A stretch of 64,000 bases of DNA, from assembly GCF_029603155.1 (NCBI RefSeq), contig NZ_JAPMUA010000004.1:310001-374000 (forward strand). Reading direction: 5' to 3'. This document shows positions 17,672 through 25,129 of this stretch, piece by piece. Origin of the DNA: Galbibacter pacificus (GTDB lineage Bacteria > Bacteroidota > Bacteroidia > Flavobacteriales > Flavobacteriaceae). How positions within the stretch are numbered: the first letter of the stretch is position 1; the number at the start of each line of letters is the position of its first letter. The translations under genes were made by a program, and so were the position numbers. The notes beneath the pieces are model-generated. The model saw only the letters and a list, made by a program, of their open reading frames with translations. It was not told the origin of the DNA and did not search any database.

Positions 17672-18529
17672 ATCAATATTATTGAAACCCATATTGTTCC
17701 CAACATACAAAGCCGTGTACGGCTGCAAGAGTATGGTGTTGGTATATTTAAAAATATCGGCACAAAATCGGCTTTAAAAAAGGCACTTAAGAAAAAATAC
17801 ATATCCGTAAATGGCATCGTTGGAACCACGGCAACATATATAAAAGGAGGCGAAACCATTAGGCTTTCCATCCCTGATAAGCCCATCGGTAATAAAAAGC
17901 TTGTTTTCCCGCTCAGGGTTTTATATGAGGATGAATACTTGGCCCTTGTGCATAAACCCGCAGGCATTTTAGTAAGTGGCAATAAATTTAAAACCATAGC
18001 CAATGCTTTGCCACAAAATATCCGGCCTGGTAAACTTCCAGATGCAACCATTCCCCAACCTGTACACCGCCTAGATTATGCCACCACAGGAATTCTATTG
18101 GCAGGAAAAACAAACAAGTGCATTCGCTTACTAAATAAAATGTTTGAAAATAAAGTAGTTGAAAAAACGTATTATGCCGTTACTATTGGCAATATGCCGG
18201 CCCGGGGGAAGATTACAACGGAAATAGACGGCAAAGCATCGCAATCGGGTTACAGGGTTCAACAATCGGTTGTTTCCAAAAGATTTGGAAAACTTAATTT
18301 GGTGGAGCTATTTCCAAAAACCGGAAGAAGGCATCAACTACGGAAGCACTTGGCAAGTATTGGCAACCCGGTTTTAGGCGACAAGATATATGGTGCCGAA
18401 GGATTGGTTTTACACGGTAAAGGGCTATATCTACATGCATATTCGCTTGAGTTTACCCATCCTATTACACAAGAAAAGCTTTTTATAAAAGATGAATTGC
18501 CAGAGCGTTTTAATAAGATTTTTGGGTGA
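17672..18529 (+). CDS. RluA-family pseudouridine synthase with S4 domain, non-standard start
   Basis: tRNA or rRNA pseudouridine synthase. The catalytic motif is PVHRLDYATTG with the nucleophilic Asp, and FPKTGRRHQLRKHLASIGNPVLGD follows as in RluA/RsuA enzymes. Coding continuity extends upstream of the first ordinary start (TTG 17939): the frame is open from 17651 and encodes an S4-type RNA-binding domain (RLQEYGVGIFKNIGTKSALK, then KYISVNGIVGTT). Nowhere in this part is there an ATG, GTG or TTG. ATC at 17672, in INIIETHIVP, lines up with where I expect homologous proteins to start, so an ATC/ATT start, a start-codon mutation or a sequencing error must be considered. Complete length would be about 285 residues. 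Confidence 0.8.
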   Translation: MNIIETHIVPNIQSRVRLQEYGVGIFKNIGTKSALKKALKKKYISVNGIVGTTATYIKGGETIRLSIPDKPIGNKKLVFPLRVLYEDEYLALVHKPAGILVSGNKFKTIANALPQNIRPGKLPDATIPQPVHRLDYATTGILLAGKTNKCIRLLNKMFENKVVEKTYYAVTIGNMPARGKITTEIDGKASQSGYRVQQSVVSKRFGKLNLVELFPKTGRRHQLRKHLASIGNPVLGDKIYGAEGLVLHGKGLYLHAYSLEFTHPITQEKLFIKDELPERFNKIFG

Positions 18530-18534
18530 AAAAC

Positions 18535-18571
18535 AAAAAACCGAATAGTCATAACAACTATTCGGTTTTTT
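18535..18571. terminator. bidirectional terminator between the RluA-like gene and sufD
   Basis: AAAAAACCGAATAGT pairs perfectly with ACTATTCGGTTTTTT around loop CATAACA. It lies 5 bases past the RluA-like stop and 21 bases beyond the end of the converging sufD gene. Confidence 0.9.
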
Positions 18572-18592
18572 ATAAAGTATAACAGTTTTATT

Positions 18593-19909
18593 TTATAAGT
18601 CGAAACCAATGTTAACGCCAAGCTTCATGGCAATCAACTTGTTAATCCTGATTTTAACCTCGGGTATTTTCACACTTTCCAAAACGTTATTGGCAAAAGC
18701 ATACATCAACAAAGCGCGTGCTTCCTTTTTAGGAATACCACGGGTTTGCAGGTAAAACAGTGCTTCGTCGTCCAATTGCCCAATGGTACATCCGTGCGAA
18801 CATTTTACATCATCGGCAAAAATTTCTAATTGAGGTTTTGCGTTTACAGTGGCCTTGTCATCAATTAAAATATTGTTATTCTGCTGAAACCCATTGGTCT
18901 TTTGGGCTTCTTTTTCAACAATAATACGCCCGTTGAAAACGCCGGTACTTCTATCGGCATAAATACCTTTATAATCTTGATGGCTCTCGCAATTTGGCGT
19001 TGCATGATGCACCAAGGTACTATGGTCTACATGCTGTTTGTCTTCGGTAATGGTAATTCCCTTTAAGGTGGAATTGATATATTCCCCTTTGTGGAAAAAC
19101 TGTAAATTGTTACGCGTTAATTTCCCCCCGAAAGAAAACGTATGCACTGATGCATGACTGCTTTGTTGTTGCGAAATATACGTATTGTCAATCAACGAAG
19201 CGTCTTGGTTATCGTTTTGAATTTTGTAGTAATCAACAATGCCTCGCTTGTGGGTATAAATTTCGGTAACGGCATTGGTAAGCACCGGATTGTCGGTTAA
19301 ACTTTGATGTCTTTCTATAATCTGCACATGCGCATTTTCGCCCACGACTACCAAGTTTCTGGGTTGCAACATTAGCGACGATTCTTTTCCAGTGGCAAAA
19401 TGCAAAATTTGAATCGGTTTGTCCACCACTTTTCCTTTTGGGATATTTATAAAAGCGCCTTCCCTTGAAAAGGCAGTATTCAACGAAGTAAGGCTATCGT
19501 CTTTTTTAGCTATTTTATTGAAGTAATTTTCAATAACCAATTGATATTTTGGCTTTGTCAATGCCGAACTCATAATGCATACATCCAAGCCTTCGTGTGA
19601 GGTTTGCGACAAATGCGAACTGTAAACACCATCGATAAAAACAATTCTGTAGCTATCTATATCGTGTACAAAATACTTTTTTATGTCCTTAAATTCCAAA
19701 GCAGATTCTTCCTTTGGAAACACACTGTAATCGTTTTTTAACAATGCGTTTAACGACGTATATTTCCACGCTTCATCTTTTTTAGTAGGAAACCCCTTTT
19801 CTTCAAAGATTTTTATAGCTTCCATACGGATATCGTGTACCGAGTGATCAATGTCCACACGGTTTTCAAAAGCCATAAACGATGATATTAATTTATCTTT
19901 TAATTCCAT
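18593..19909 (-). CDS. sufD: Fe-S cluster assembly protein SufD
   Basis: 438-residue subunit of the SufBC2D scaffold complex on which new Fe-S clusters are built. The C-terminal SufBD beta-helix core contains CSHGCTIGQLDDEALFYLQTRGI followed by ARALLMYAFANNVL, the family signature. The N-terminal domain is helical (KKDEAWKYTSLNALLK). It is the last gene of the sufA-sufB-sufC-sufD part and ends at a bidirectional terminator, so the transcript does not run on into sufS, which lies 6.5 kb further. It is separated from sufC by a 199-base gap holding a REP-like element. Confidence 0.95.
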   Translation of the reverse strand: MELKDKLISSFMAFENRVDIDHSVHDIRMEAIKIFEEKGFPTKKDEAWKYTSLNALLKNDYSVFPKEESALEFKDIKKYFVHDIDSYRIVFIDGVYSSHLSQTSHEGLDVCIMSSALTKPKYQLVIENYFNKIAKKDDSLTSLNTAFSREGAFINIPKGKVVDKPIQILHFATGKESSLMLQPRNLVVVGENAHVQIIERHQSLTDNPVLTNAVTEIYTHKRGIVDYYKIQNDNQDASLIDNTYISQQQSSHASVHTFSFGGKLTRNNLQFFHKGEYINSTLKGITITEDKQHVDHSTLVHHATPNCESHQDYKGIYADRSTGVFNGRIIVEKEAQKTNGFQQNNNILIDDKATVNAKPQLEIFADDVKCSHGCTIGQLDDEALFYLQTRGIPKKEARALLMYAFANNVLESVKIPEVKIRINKLIAMKLGVNIGFDL

Positions 19910-19993
19910 TCTAAATTTTGGTTTCTGAGTTCTGGGAGTTAGATAAATACTAAATCCTCTAAAAAAACCTCAGTTCTATAATTTAATTTTTCT

Positions 19994-20070
19994 TGTCATG
20001 CTGAGCTTGTCGAAGCACTTTATTTTGAAAATGTGCCTGAGGAAAACCCTTCGATAAGCTCAGGGTGACA
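19994..20070. repeat. REP-like inverted repeat in the sufC-sufD gap
   Basis: Left arm TGTCATGCTGAGCTTGTCGAAG (19994-20015) and right arm CTTCGATAAGCTCAGGGTGACA (20049-20070) pair with 3 mismatches in 22. The core CTTCGAyAAGCTCAGGGTGACA is a short interspersed repeat common in bacterial genomes. It would form a hairpin inside the suf transcript. Confidence 0.75.
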
Positions 20071-20108
20071 CATATTAAAATAATACTATATCTATGTGTT
20101 CCCGAAAC

Positions 20109-20861
20109 CTATACGGCTACTTCCTGCTTAATCCAGTCGTATCCTTTTTCTTCAAGTTCTAAAGCGAGCTCTTTTCCTCCGGATTTTACTATTCTTCCGT
20201 TTAACAACACGTGTACAAAATCGGGCACGATATATTCTAATAAGCGCTGGTAATGCGTAATTACAACTACGGCATTGTCTTTACTTTTTAATCGGTTTAC
20301 GCCGTTTGAAACAATGCGGAGCGCATCTATGTCCAAGCCGGAGTCGGTTTCGTCCAGAATGGCCAATTTTGGCTCCAGCATGGCCATTTGGAAAATCTCG
20401 TTACGCTTTTTCTCGCCTCCCGAAAAACCTTGGTTTAACGAACGGGAAAGAAATTTTCGGTCGATTTCCAATAATTCTGATTTCTCACGTATTTTCCTCA
20501 ACATTTCATTGGCCGGCATATCTTCCAATCCTTGAGCCCTGCGACTTTCGTTTATGGCCGTTTTCATGAAATTGGTTACCGACACCCCCGGAATCTCAAC
20601 CGGATATTGAAACGACAAGAAAATGCCCTTATGCGCTCTTTCTTCAGGAGCAAGCGCATCAATATCTTCTCCCAAAAATTTAATGCTTCCTTTGGTAATC
20701 TCAAAATCTTCATTCCCGGCTATCACCGACGACAATGTACTTTTACCGGAGCCATTGGGCCCCATGATAGCGTGTACCTCCCCCGGTTTTACTTCCAGGT
20801 TAATCCCTCTCAAAATTTCTTTATCTTCTACGCTAGCGTGTAAATTTTCAATCTTTAACAT
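20109..20861 (-). CDS. sufC: Fe-S cluster assembly ATPase SufC
   Basis: 250-residue ABC-type ATPase that drives the SufB-SufD scaffold. Walker A is GPNGSGKST, the signature is SGGEKKRNE, and Walker B is LAILDETDSGLD, with the extra Asp typical of SufC. No transmembrane domain is present, as expected for this soluble ABC protein. It lies 95 bases below sufB and 199 bases above sufD on the minus strand. Confidence 0.97.
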   Translation of the reverse strand: MLKIENLHASVEDKEILRGINLEVKPGEVHAIMGPNGSGKSTLSSVIAGNEDFEITKGSIKFLGEDIDALAPEERAHKGIFLSFQYPVEIPGVSVTNFMKTAINESRRAQGLEDMPANEMLRKIREKSELLEIDRKFLSRSLNQGFSGGEKKRNEIFQMAMLEPKLAILDETDSGLDIDALRIVSNGVNRLKSKDNAVVVITHYQRLLEYIVPDFVHVLLNGRIVKSGGKELALELEEKGYDWIKQEVAV

Positions 20862-20956
20862 TTGTTTCTTCTGTTATATTGTATGTTGTTTTTTCTGCTA
20901 TGTTGCTATGGTATTGCTTTGGGCAACTTGATAACCACATAATCATCAACTTAAAT

Positions 20957-22402
20957 TTATCCTACGGAACCTTCTAATGAAATTTCCAGTAATTTTTGTG
21001 CTTCTACGGCAAATTCCATAGGAAGCTTATTTAATACTTCTTTACTAAATCCGTTTACAATTAACGCAATGGCCTTTTCGGTATCGATACCACGTTGGTT
21101 ACAGTAAAAAATCTGGTCTTCCCCGATTTTACTGGTAGTAGCCTCATGCTCTATTTGCGCCGTTTTATTTTTGGTTTCTATATACGGAAATGTATGTGCC
21201 CCGCATTCGTTACCCATTAACAAAGAGTCGCATTGCGAGAAATTACGGGCGTTTTCTGCCCTTCCCTGCACTTGTACCAAACCACGGTAACTATTTTGCG
21301 ATTTTCCTGCAGAAATCCCCTTGGAAATAATGGTGCTTTTTGTGTTTTTCCCTAAATGGATCATTTTTGTTCCGGTGTCGGCTTGCTGAAAATTATTGGT
21401 TACTGCAATTGAATAAAACTCCCCTACCGAATTATCGCCCTTCAATACACATGAAGGATATTTCCAAGTTACGGCAGATCCTGTTTCTACTTGTGTCCAA
21501 CTAATTTTAGCGTTTTTTTCGCACAATCCTCTTTTGGTTACAAAGTTAAAAACACCTCCCTTTCCGTTTTTATCGCCCGGGAACCAGTTTTGCACGGTTG
21601 AATATTTTATCTCGGCATTGTCAAGCGCGATAAGTTCCACCACGGCAGCATGCAATTGGTTTTCGTCACGCATGGGCGCTGTGCATCCTTCCAGATAACT
21701 TACATAACTTCCTTCTTCGGCAACTACTAATGTACGCTCAAATTGACCCGTTCCCGCTTGATTGATACGGAAATAGGTTGAAAGCTCCATTGGGCAACGA
21801 ACGCCTTTTGGGATGTAACAAAAAGACCCATCTGAAAACACCGCTGAGTTTAAGGCCGCATAAAAATTATCTTTTTTGGGAACTACTGTGCCGATATATT
21901 TCTTTACCAGCTCCGGATACTCTTTAATAGCCTCTGAAATGGAGCAAAAAATAATGCCCTTCTCGGCCAAGGTCTTTTTAAATGTAGTTGCCACAGAAAC
22001 CGAATCCATCACCACATCAACGGCCACTCCCGCCAGTTTTTTCTGCTCGTCAATGGAAATCCCCAGTTTTTTAAACGTATCCAACAATTCTGGATCAACA
22101 TCGTCCAAACTTTCGTATTTCGGTTTCTTTTTTGGAGCCGAGTAATACGAAATCGACTGAAAGTCGGGTTTTTTATATTTTACGTTCGCCCATTCGGGTT
22201 CTTGCATTTCCGTCCATGCACGATAGGCCTCCAAGCGCCAATCGGTCATCCATTCCGGTTCGTTCTTCTTTTTAGATATCGCCCGAACAATCTCTTCATT
22301 TAAGCCCACGGGCAGGGTATCCGATTCTATATCGGTATAAAACCCATACTCGTATTCTTTCGTTTCGAGCTCTTTTTTTAATTCTTCCTCTGTGTATGCC
22401 AT
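20957..22402 (-). CDS. sufB: Fe-S cluster assembly protein SufB
   Basis: 481-residue scaffold subunit of SufBC2D. It has the long SufB N-terminus (YEYGFYTDIESDTLPVGL) and the SufBD core, with PKGVRCPMELSTYFRIN, YLEGCTAPMRDENQLHAAVV, and near the C-terminus EATTSKIGEDQIFYCNQRGI. Length is standard. A -7 box lies only 36 bases upstream (22438-22445), so sufB probably has its own promoter. This may matter because a decayed four-helix-bundle gene now lies between it and sufA. Confidence 0.97.
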   Translation of the reverse strand: MAYTEEELKKELETKEYEYGFYTDIESDTLPVGLNEEIVRAISKKKNEPEWMTDWRLEAYRAWTEMQEPEWANVKYKKPDFQSISYYSAPKKKPKYESLDDVDPELLDTFKKLGISIDEQKKLAGVAVDVVMDSVSVATTFKKTLAEKGIIFCSISEAIKEYPELVKKYIGTVVPKKDNFYAALNSAVFSDGSFCYIPKGVRCPMELSTYFRINQAGTGQFERTLVVAEEGSYVSYLEGCTAPMRDENQLHAAVVELIALDNAEIKYSTVQNWFPGDKNGKGGVFNFVTKRGLCEKNAKISWTQVETGSAVTWKYPSCVLKGDNSVGEFYSIAVTNNFQQADTGTKMIHLGKNTKSTIISKGISAGKSQNSYRGLVQVQGRAENARNFSQCDSLLMGNECGAHTFPYIETKNKTAQIEHEATTSKIGEDQIFYCNQRGIDTEKAIALIVNGFSKEVLNKLPMEFAVEAQKLLEISLEGSVG

Positions 22403-22437
22403 ATTTTTAGTTATAAAGCTGAAAGTTTATAACGTTG

Positions 22438-22445
22438 CAAAGCTA
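22438..22445 (-). promoter_or_regulatory. -7 promoter box of sufB
   Basis: On the minus strand TAGCTTTG matches TAnnTTTG. It lies 35 bases before the sufB ATG and just after the four-helix-bundle remnant, giving sufBCD a promoter separate from sufA. Confidence 0.5.
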
Positions 22446-22450
22446 TTTCT

Positions 22451-22801
22451 CTAAATTAGGGTTGTTAGATACTTAATCACCCCCCTTATTAACTTTGCTA
22501 TTTCATTCACCTTCAATTTTAATTTTTCAAATTCCGCTTCAATAATATATTTCAAATCGTAAGCTAAATACAATTGATACCTTACTTCTCCTGCAGATGC
22601 TTTCGCTATATATAGAAAACGAATAAACTCTTTTGTTGTTTCCCGTTCAAACCCCTCAGCAATGTTAGAAGATATAGAAATCCTTACTCTTCTAATTTGT
22701 CGCTTTAGTCCCTTATTCTCTGAAAACCCACAGTTGTTTGTAATTGCATATATGGCTGAATTTAACGCTCTCGCTTTTTGCCATAAAAACCTTACAAAAT
22801 T
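22451..22801 (-). pseudogene. four-helix-bundle protein (23S rRNA IVP type), no start codon
   Basis: The minus strand encodes about 116 codons that match the four-helix-bundle family found in 23S rRNA intervening sequences and as stand-alone genes: NFVRFLWQKARALN, then KRQIRRVRISISSNIAEGFE, then FIRFLYIAKASAGEVRYQLY. The frame has no ATG, GTG or TTG near its beginning, and a stop codon (22802-22804) directly precedes the first conserved residue. It therefore looks like a gene that lost its start. It lies between sufA and sufB. Confidence 0.7.
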
Positions 22802-22820
22802 TTAACCTTCAACTTTCAAA

Positions 22821-23150
22821 CTAAAGCGAGAAACTCTCCCCGCATCCGCACGTTCTCTGTGCATTTGGGTTGTTAAAGACAAAACCTTTACCGTTAAGCC
22901 CGCCGGAATACTCTAAAGTGGTTCCGATTAGGTACAAAAAGCTTTTTTTGTCTACAATGATTTTTACTTCATTGTCTTCAAACATTTTATCTTCTTCGGC
23001 CTTGTTCTTGTCAAATTTCAGGTCATATGATAATCCACTGCACCCGCCACTCTTAACGCCTACACGCACAAAGTCCTGAGCTACATTAAAGCCGTCGTCG
23101 GCCATAAGCTCCGCGATTTTCTTTTTCGCCGTTTCAGAAACTTTTATCAT
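22821..23150 (-). CDS. sufA: A-type Fe-S carrier (SufA/IscA/HesB family)
   Basis: 109-residue A-type carrier that delivers Fe-S clusters to target proteins. The three cluster-binding cysteines are present: one in KSGGCSGLSYDL and two in the C-terminal CGCGESF. Length is typical. It is the first gene of the minus-strand SUF series, with a -7 box 28 bases upstream. Symbols sufA, iscA and erpA cannot be separated from sequence alone; SUF context favours sufA. Confidence 0.9.
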   Translation of the reverse strand: MIKVSETAKKKIAELMADDGFNVAQDFVRVGVKSGGCSGLSYDLKFDKNKAEEDKMFEDNEVKIIVDKKSFLYLIGTTLEYSGGLNGKGFVFNNPNAQRTCGCGESFSL

Positions 23151-23178
23151 AATAAATCTGTTCTTTCTAAATAGTTTA

Positions 23179-23186
23179 CAAAAATA
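23179..23186 (-). promoter_or_regulatory. -7 promoter box of the SUF series (sufA)
   Basis: TATTTTTG on the minus strand matches TAnnTTTG and ends 28 bases before the sufA ATG. No TTG -33 element is evident. Confidence 0.5.
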
Positions 23187-23578
23187 AGATATTCGGCACG
23201 ATATACCATAGCCAAAAGCATTATTATATTATATCTTTCTATAGGCTTTTGTTATGATTATTGACAATTCCTTACATTTCTTTCTTGCAAGTATTGTAAG
23301 ACCGCTACAAAACCATTGCTATGGTCCTTGTTTATGAAAGAGCAAATGTGTTTTTCTTATAAAATTCAATAGGAAATATTTATCTAAAACAAGCCTTTAA
23401 CCTCCAATACCTTGCAAAATTCAAGCCTACGAGACTCCAATCCTGCTGCCCAGATTAAAAAAGCTTTTAGAAAGCTTTGGTGTGATTTTCCAAAATTCCC
23501 TTTCCTGTATTATGCCCATAATACGGCCGATAGGGTTTAGAAAAAACTATAACTACTATAAGCCAAAAAAGTGCCATT

Positions 23579-23594
23579 TTTATCAAATGGTAAA
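23579..23594 (+). promoter_or_regulatory. operator TTTATCAAATGGTAAA upstream of the Crp/Fnr gene
   Basis: 16-bp near-perfect palindrome (one imperfect pair). Its centre is 29.5 bp before the first base of the -7 box at 23616, about 40 bp before the predicted transcription start, the class II CRP/FNR position. The same motif at the same spacing precedes the SDR gene (24197-24212). Confidence 0.7.
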
Positions 23595-23615
23595 TTAATT
23601 AAAATAAATGATTGC

Positions 23616-23623
23616 TAACTTTG
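23616..23623 (+). promoter_or_regulatory. -7 promoter box of the Crp/Fnr gene
   Basis: TAACTTTG matches TAnnTTTG; only 4 bases separate it from ATG 23628, so the mRNA would have almost no 5' leader. Confidence 0.65.
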
Positions 23624-23627
23624 TAGA

Positions 23628-24188
23628 ATGGAAGAGTTAATAGGATATATACTACAATTTGGCGGTCTAAATAAGCAACAAATTGAACTAATTTCAAGCA
23701 AAGCAACCAAAACCCAACTCTGTAAAGACGACTATTTTGCAGAAGCAGGAACTGCCTTTGACCAAATTGTGTATGTCCAGGAAGGTATTTTTCGCATTTG
23801 CTATTTTAACAAAAATGGAGACGAAATAACGAAATACTTTATTGAGGAAAACCGTTTGTTTTCGAATCCGTATAAAGAAGATTTGATGACGGAATACATT
23901 CAAGCACTTACAGATTGTAAATTGATCGTTTTTTCAAGAAAGGATTGGAACGAACTATCAAATACAATTATTGATTGGGACACCATAACCCATAAAATAT
24001 TCCAGAAAGGATTGGTGGAAAAATTGGACAGGAGAAGTGCTTTGGTAAACGAAGATGCCACCACGCGTTACCTCACATTTTTAGAAAAATTTCCAACGCT
24101 CGTCAATCGGGTTCCCCTTTCATACATTGCTTCCTATTTAGGAATTACACAACAATCATTAAGCAGGATAAGGAAAAATATTAGTTAA
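23628..24188 (+). CDS. Crp/Fnr family transcriptional regulator
   Basis: 186-residue regulator with an N-terminal cyclic-nucleotide-binding-type beta-barrel (about residues 10-115, FDQIVYVQEGIFRICYF) and a C-terminal helix-turn-helix (LSYIASYLGITQQSLSRIRK), as in the short Bacteroidota Crp/Fnr proteins. No Fe-S cysteine cluster is seen, so it is not an FNR-type oxygen sensor. The phosphate-binding RxS cassette of true CRP is also not evident, so the ligand is unknown. A palindrome centred about 40 bp before its predicted transcription start, repeated before the next gene, suggests that it regulates itself and the SDR gene. Confidence 0.88.
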   Translation: MEELIGYILQFGGLNKQQIELISSKATKTQLCKDDYFAEAGTAFDQIVYVQEGIFRICYFNKNGDEITKYFIEENRLFSNPYKEDLMTEYIQALTDCKLIVFSRKDWNELSNTIIDWDTITHKIFQKGLVEKLDRRSALVNEDATTRYLTFLEKFPTLVNRVPLSYIASYLGITQQSLSRIRKNIS

Positions 24189-24196
24189 AATCGTTT

Positions 24197-24241
24197 TTTA
24201 CCAAATGATAAATGATTTCATCTTTAGTTGAAGCAACTTTG
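24197..24241 (+). promoter_or_regulatory. operator and -7 box of the SDR gene
   Basis: TTTACCAAATGATAAA (24197-24212) is the same 16-bp palindrome family as 23579-23594. The -7-like box CAACTTTG (24234-24241, one mismatch to TAnnTTTG) begins 29.5 bp from the palindrome centre, identical to the spacing upstream of the Crp/Fnr gene. The weaker box fits dependence on an activator. Confidence 0.65.
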
Positions 24242-24268
24242 CTGTATTAAATTTAAATCAACAAAAAA

Positions 24269-25015
24269 ATGAAAAAAGCATTCATAACAGGTGCCAACAA
24301 AGGTATTGGACTTGAAACAGCAAGACAATTATTGCAAAAGGGTCATTATGTTTACCTCGGAAGCCGAAATTTGGAAAAAGGAACAGAAGCAGTAAAACAA
24401 TTAAAATCTGACGGTTTAGCAAATGTAGAAGTCATCCGAATAGATGTAAGTAATGATGATTCGGTTAAAAACGCAAGGTTGGAAATCGGTAAAAAAACCG
24501 AAGCAATAGATATCCTTATCAACAATGCAGGAATTACTGGAGGCATGCCTCAATCTGCAATAGAAGCAAGTATTGAGAAACAATTTAAAGTTGCATACGA
24601 AACGAATGTTTTCGGTGTGGTAAGAGTTACGCAAGCATTTATAGATTTATTAAAAAATTCGCCAGAACCTAGAATCGTAATGGTAAGTTCAAGTCAAGGT
24701 TCAATTACATTGCACAGTGACACTGCGTATAATTATAAATATTACGACTACAAAGGCGCTGTATATCTTTCGTCAAAATCTGCTTTAAATATGTACACGG
24801 TAAATTTGGCATACGAATTACGCGACACAAAATTCAAAATAAATGCAGTTAGTCCTGGTTTTACCAAAACAGGCCTCAACAACAACCAAGGTACGGGAAC
24901 AGTCGAAGATGCAGCAAAACGCATTGTAAAATATACCTTAATTGATAATGACGGTGATACAGGAAAATTCTTTTGTGAAGAAACCAATCCTGAGGGAGGC
25001 GAAATTCCTTGGTAA
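24269..25015 (+). CDS. short-chain dehydrogenase/reductase (carbonyl reductase-like)
   Basis: 248-residue NAD(P)-dependent oxidoreductase of the classical SDR family. The nucleotide-binding GANKGIG lies at about residues 7-13, NNAG at about 87-90, the catalytic Ser in MVSSSQGS, and the YxxxK pair in the GAVYLSSKSALNMY segment. A roughly 12-residue insertion before Tyr (HSDTAYNYKYYDYKG) is typical of plant and bacterial carbonyl reductase-like SDRs. An Arg (GSRNLEKG) after the second strand suggests NADPH. Its promoter has the operator shared with the preceding Crp/Fnr gene, and the spacing of 80 bases supports a regulator-target pair. Confidence 0.9.
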   Translation: MKKAFITGANKGIGLETARQLLQKGHYVYLGSRNLEKGTEAVKQLKSDGLANVEVIRIDVSNDDSVKNARLEIGKKTEAIDILINNAGITGGMPQSAIEASIEKQFKVAYETNVFGVVRVTQAFIDLLKNSPEPRIVMVSSSQGSITLHSDTAYNYKYYDYKGAVYLSSKSALNMYTVNLAYELRDTKFKINAVSPGFTKTGLNNNQGTGTVEDAAKRIVKYTLIDNDGDTGKFFCEETNPEGGEIPW

Positions 25016-25048
25016 GAAAAGGATAAATAATGGGTAATAAAAACATTA

Positions 25049-25070
25049 ACTTTAACTTTTGGGTTAAAGT
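25049..25070. promoter_or_regulatory. inverted repeat between the SDR gene and the AraC gene
   Basis: ACTTTAAC (25049-25056) and GTTAAAGT (25063-25070) form a perfect 8-bp inverted repeat with a 6-base spacer. It could be a weak terminator for the SDR gene or an operator for the AraC gene 60 bases downstream; there is no T tract. Confidence 0.35.
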
Positions 25071-25129
25071 AGTTCACAAAAACATCTTTAAACTTGTGGT
25101 AGAATAACATATGCAGAAATGGTATTGAT

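Larger units (their letters stand above)
23187..23627. other. 441-base gene-free region between sufA and the Crp/Fnr gene
   Basis: No supported gene. It holds a perfect 18-bp palindrome GTATTATGCCCATAATAC (23507-23524), the operator at 23579-23594 and the -7 box at 23616-23623. The rest shows no similarity that I recognise. Confidence 0.5.

Noticed and set aside
17939..18529. RluA-like protein starting at TTG 17939
   Set aside because: It would lack the S4 domain, which is coded in the same frame directly upstream.
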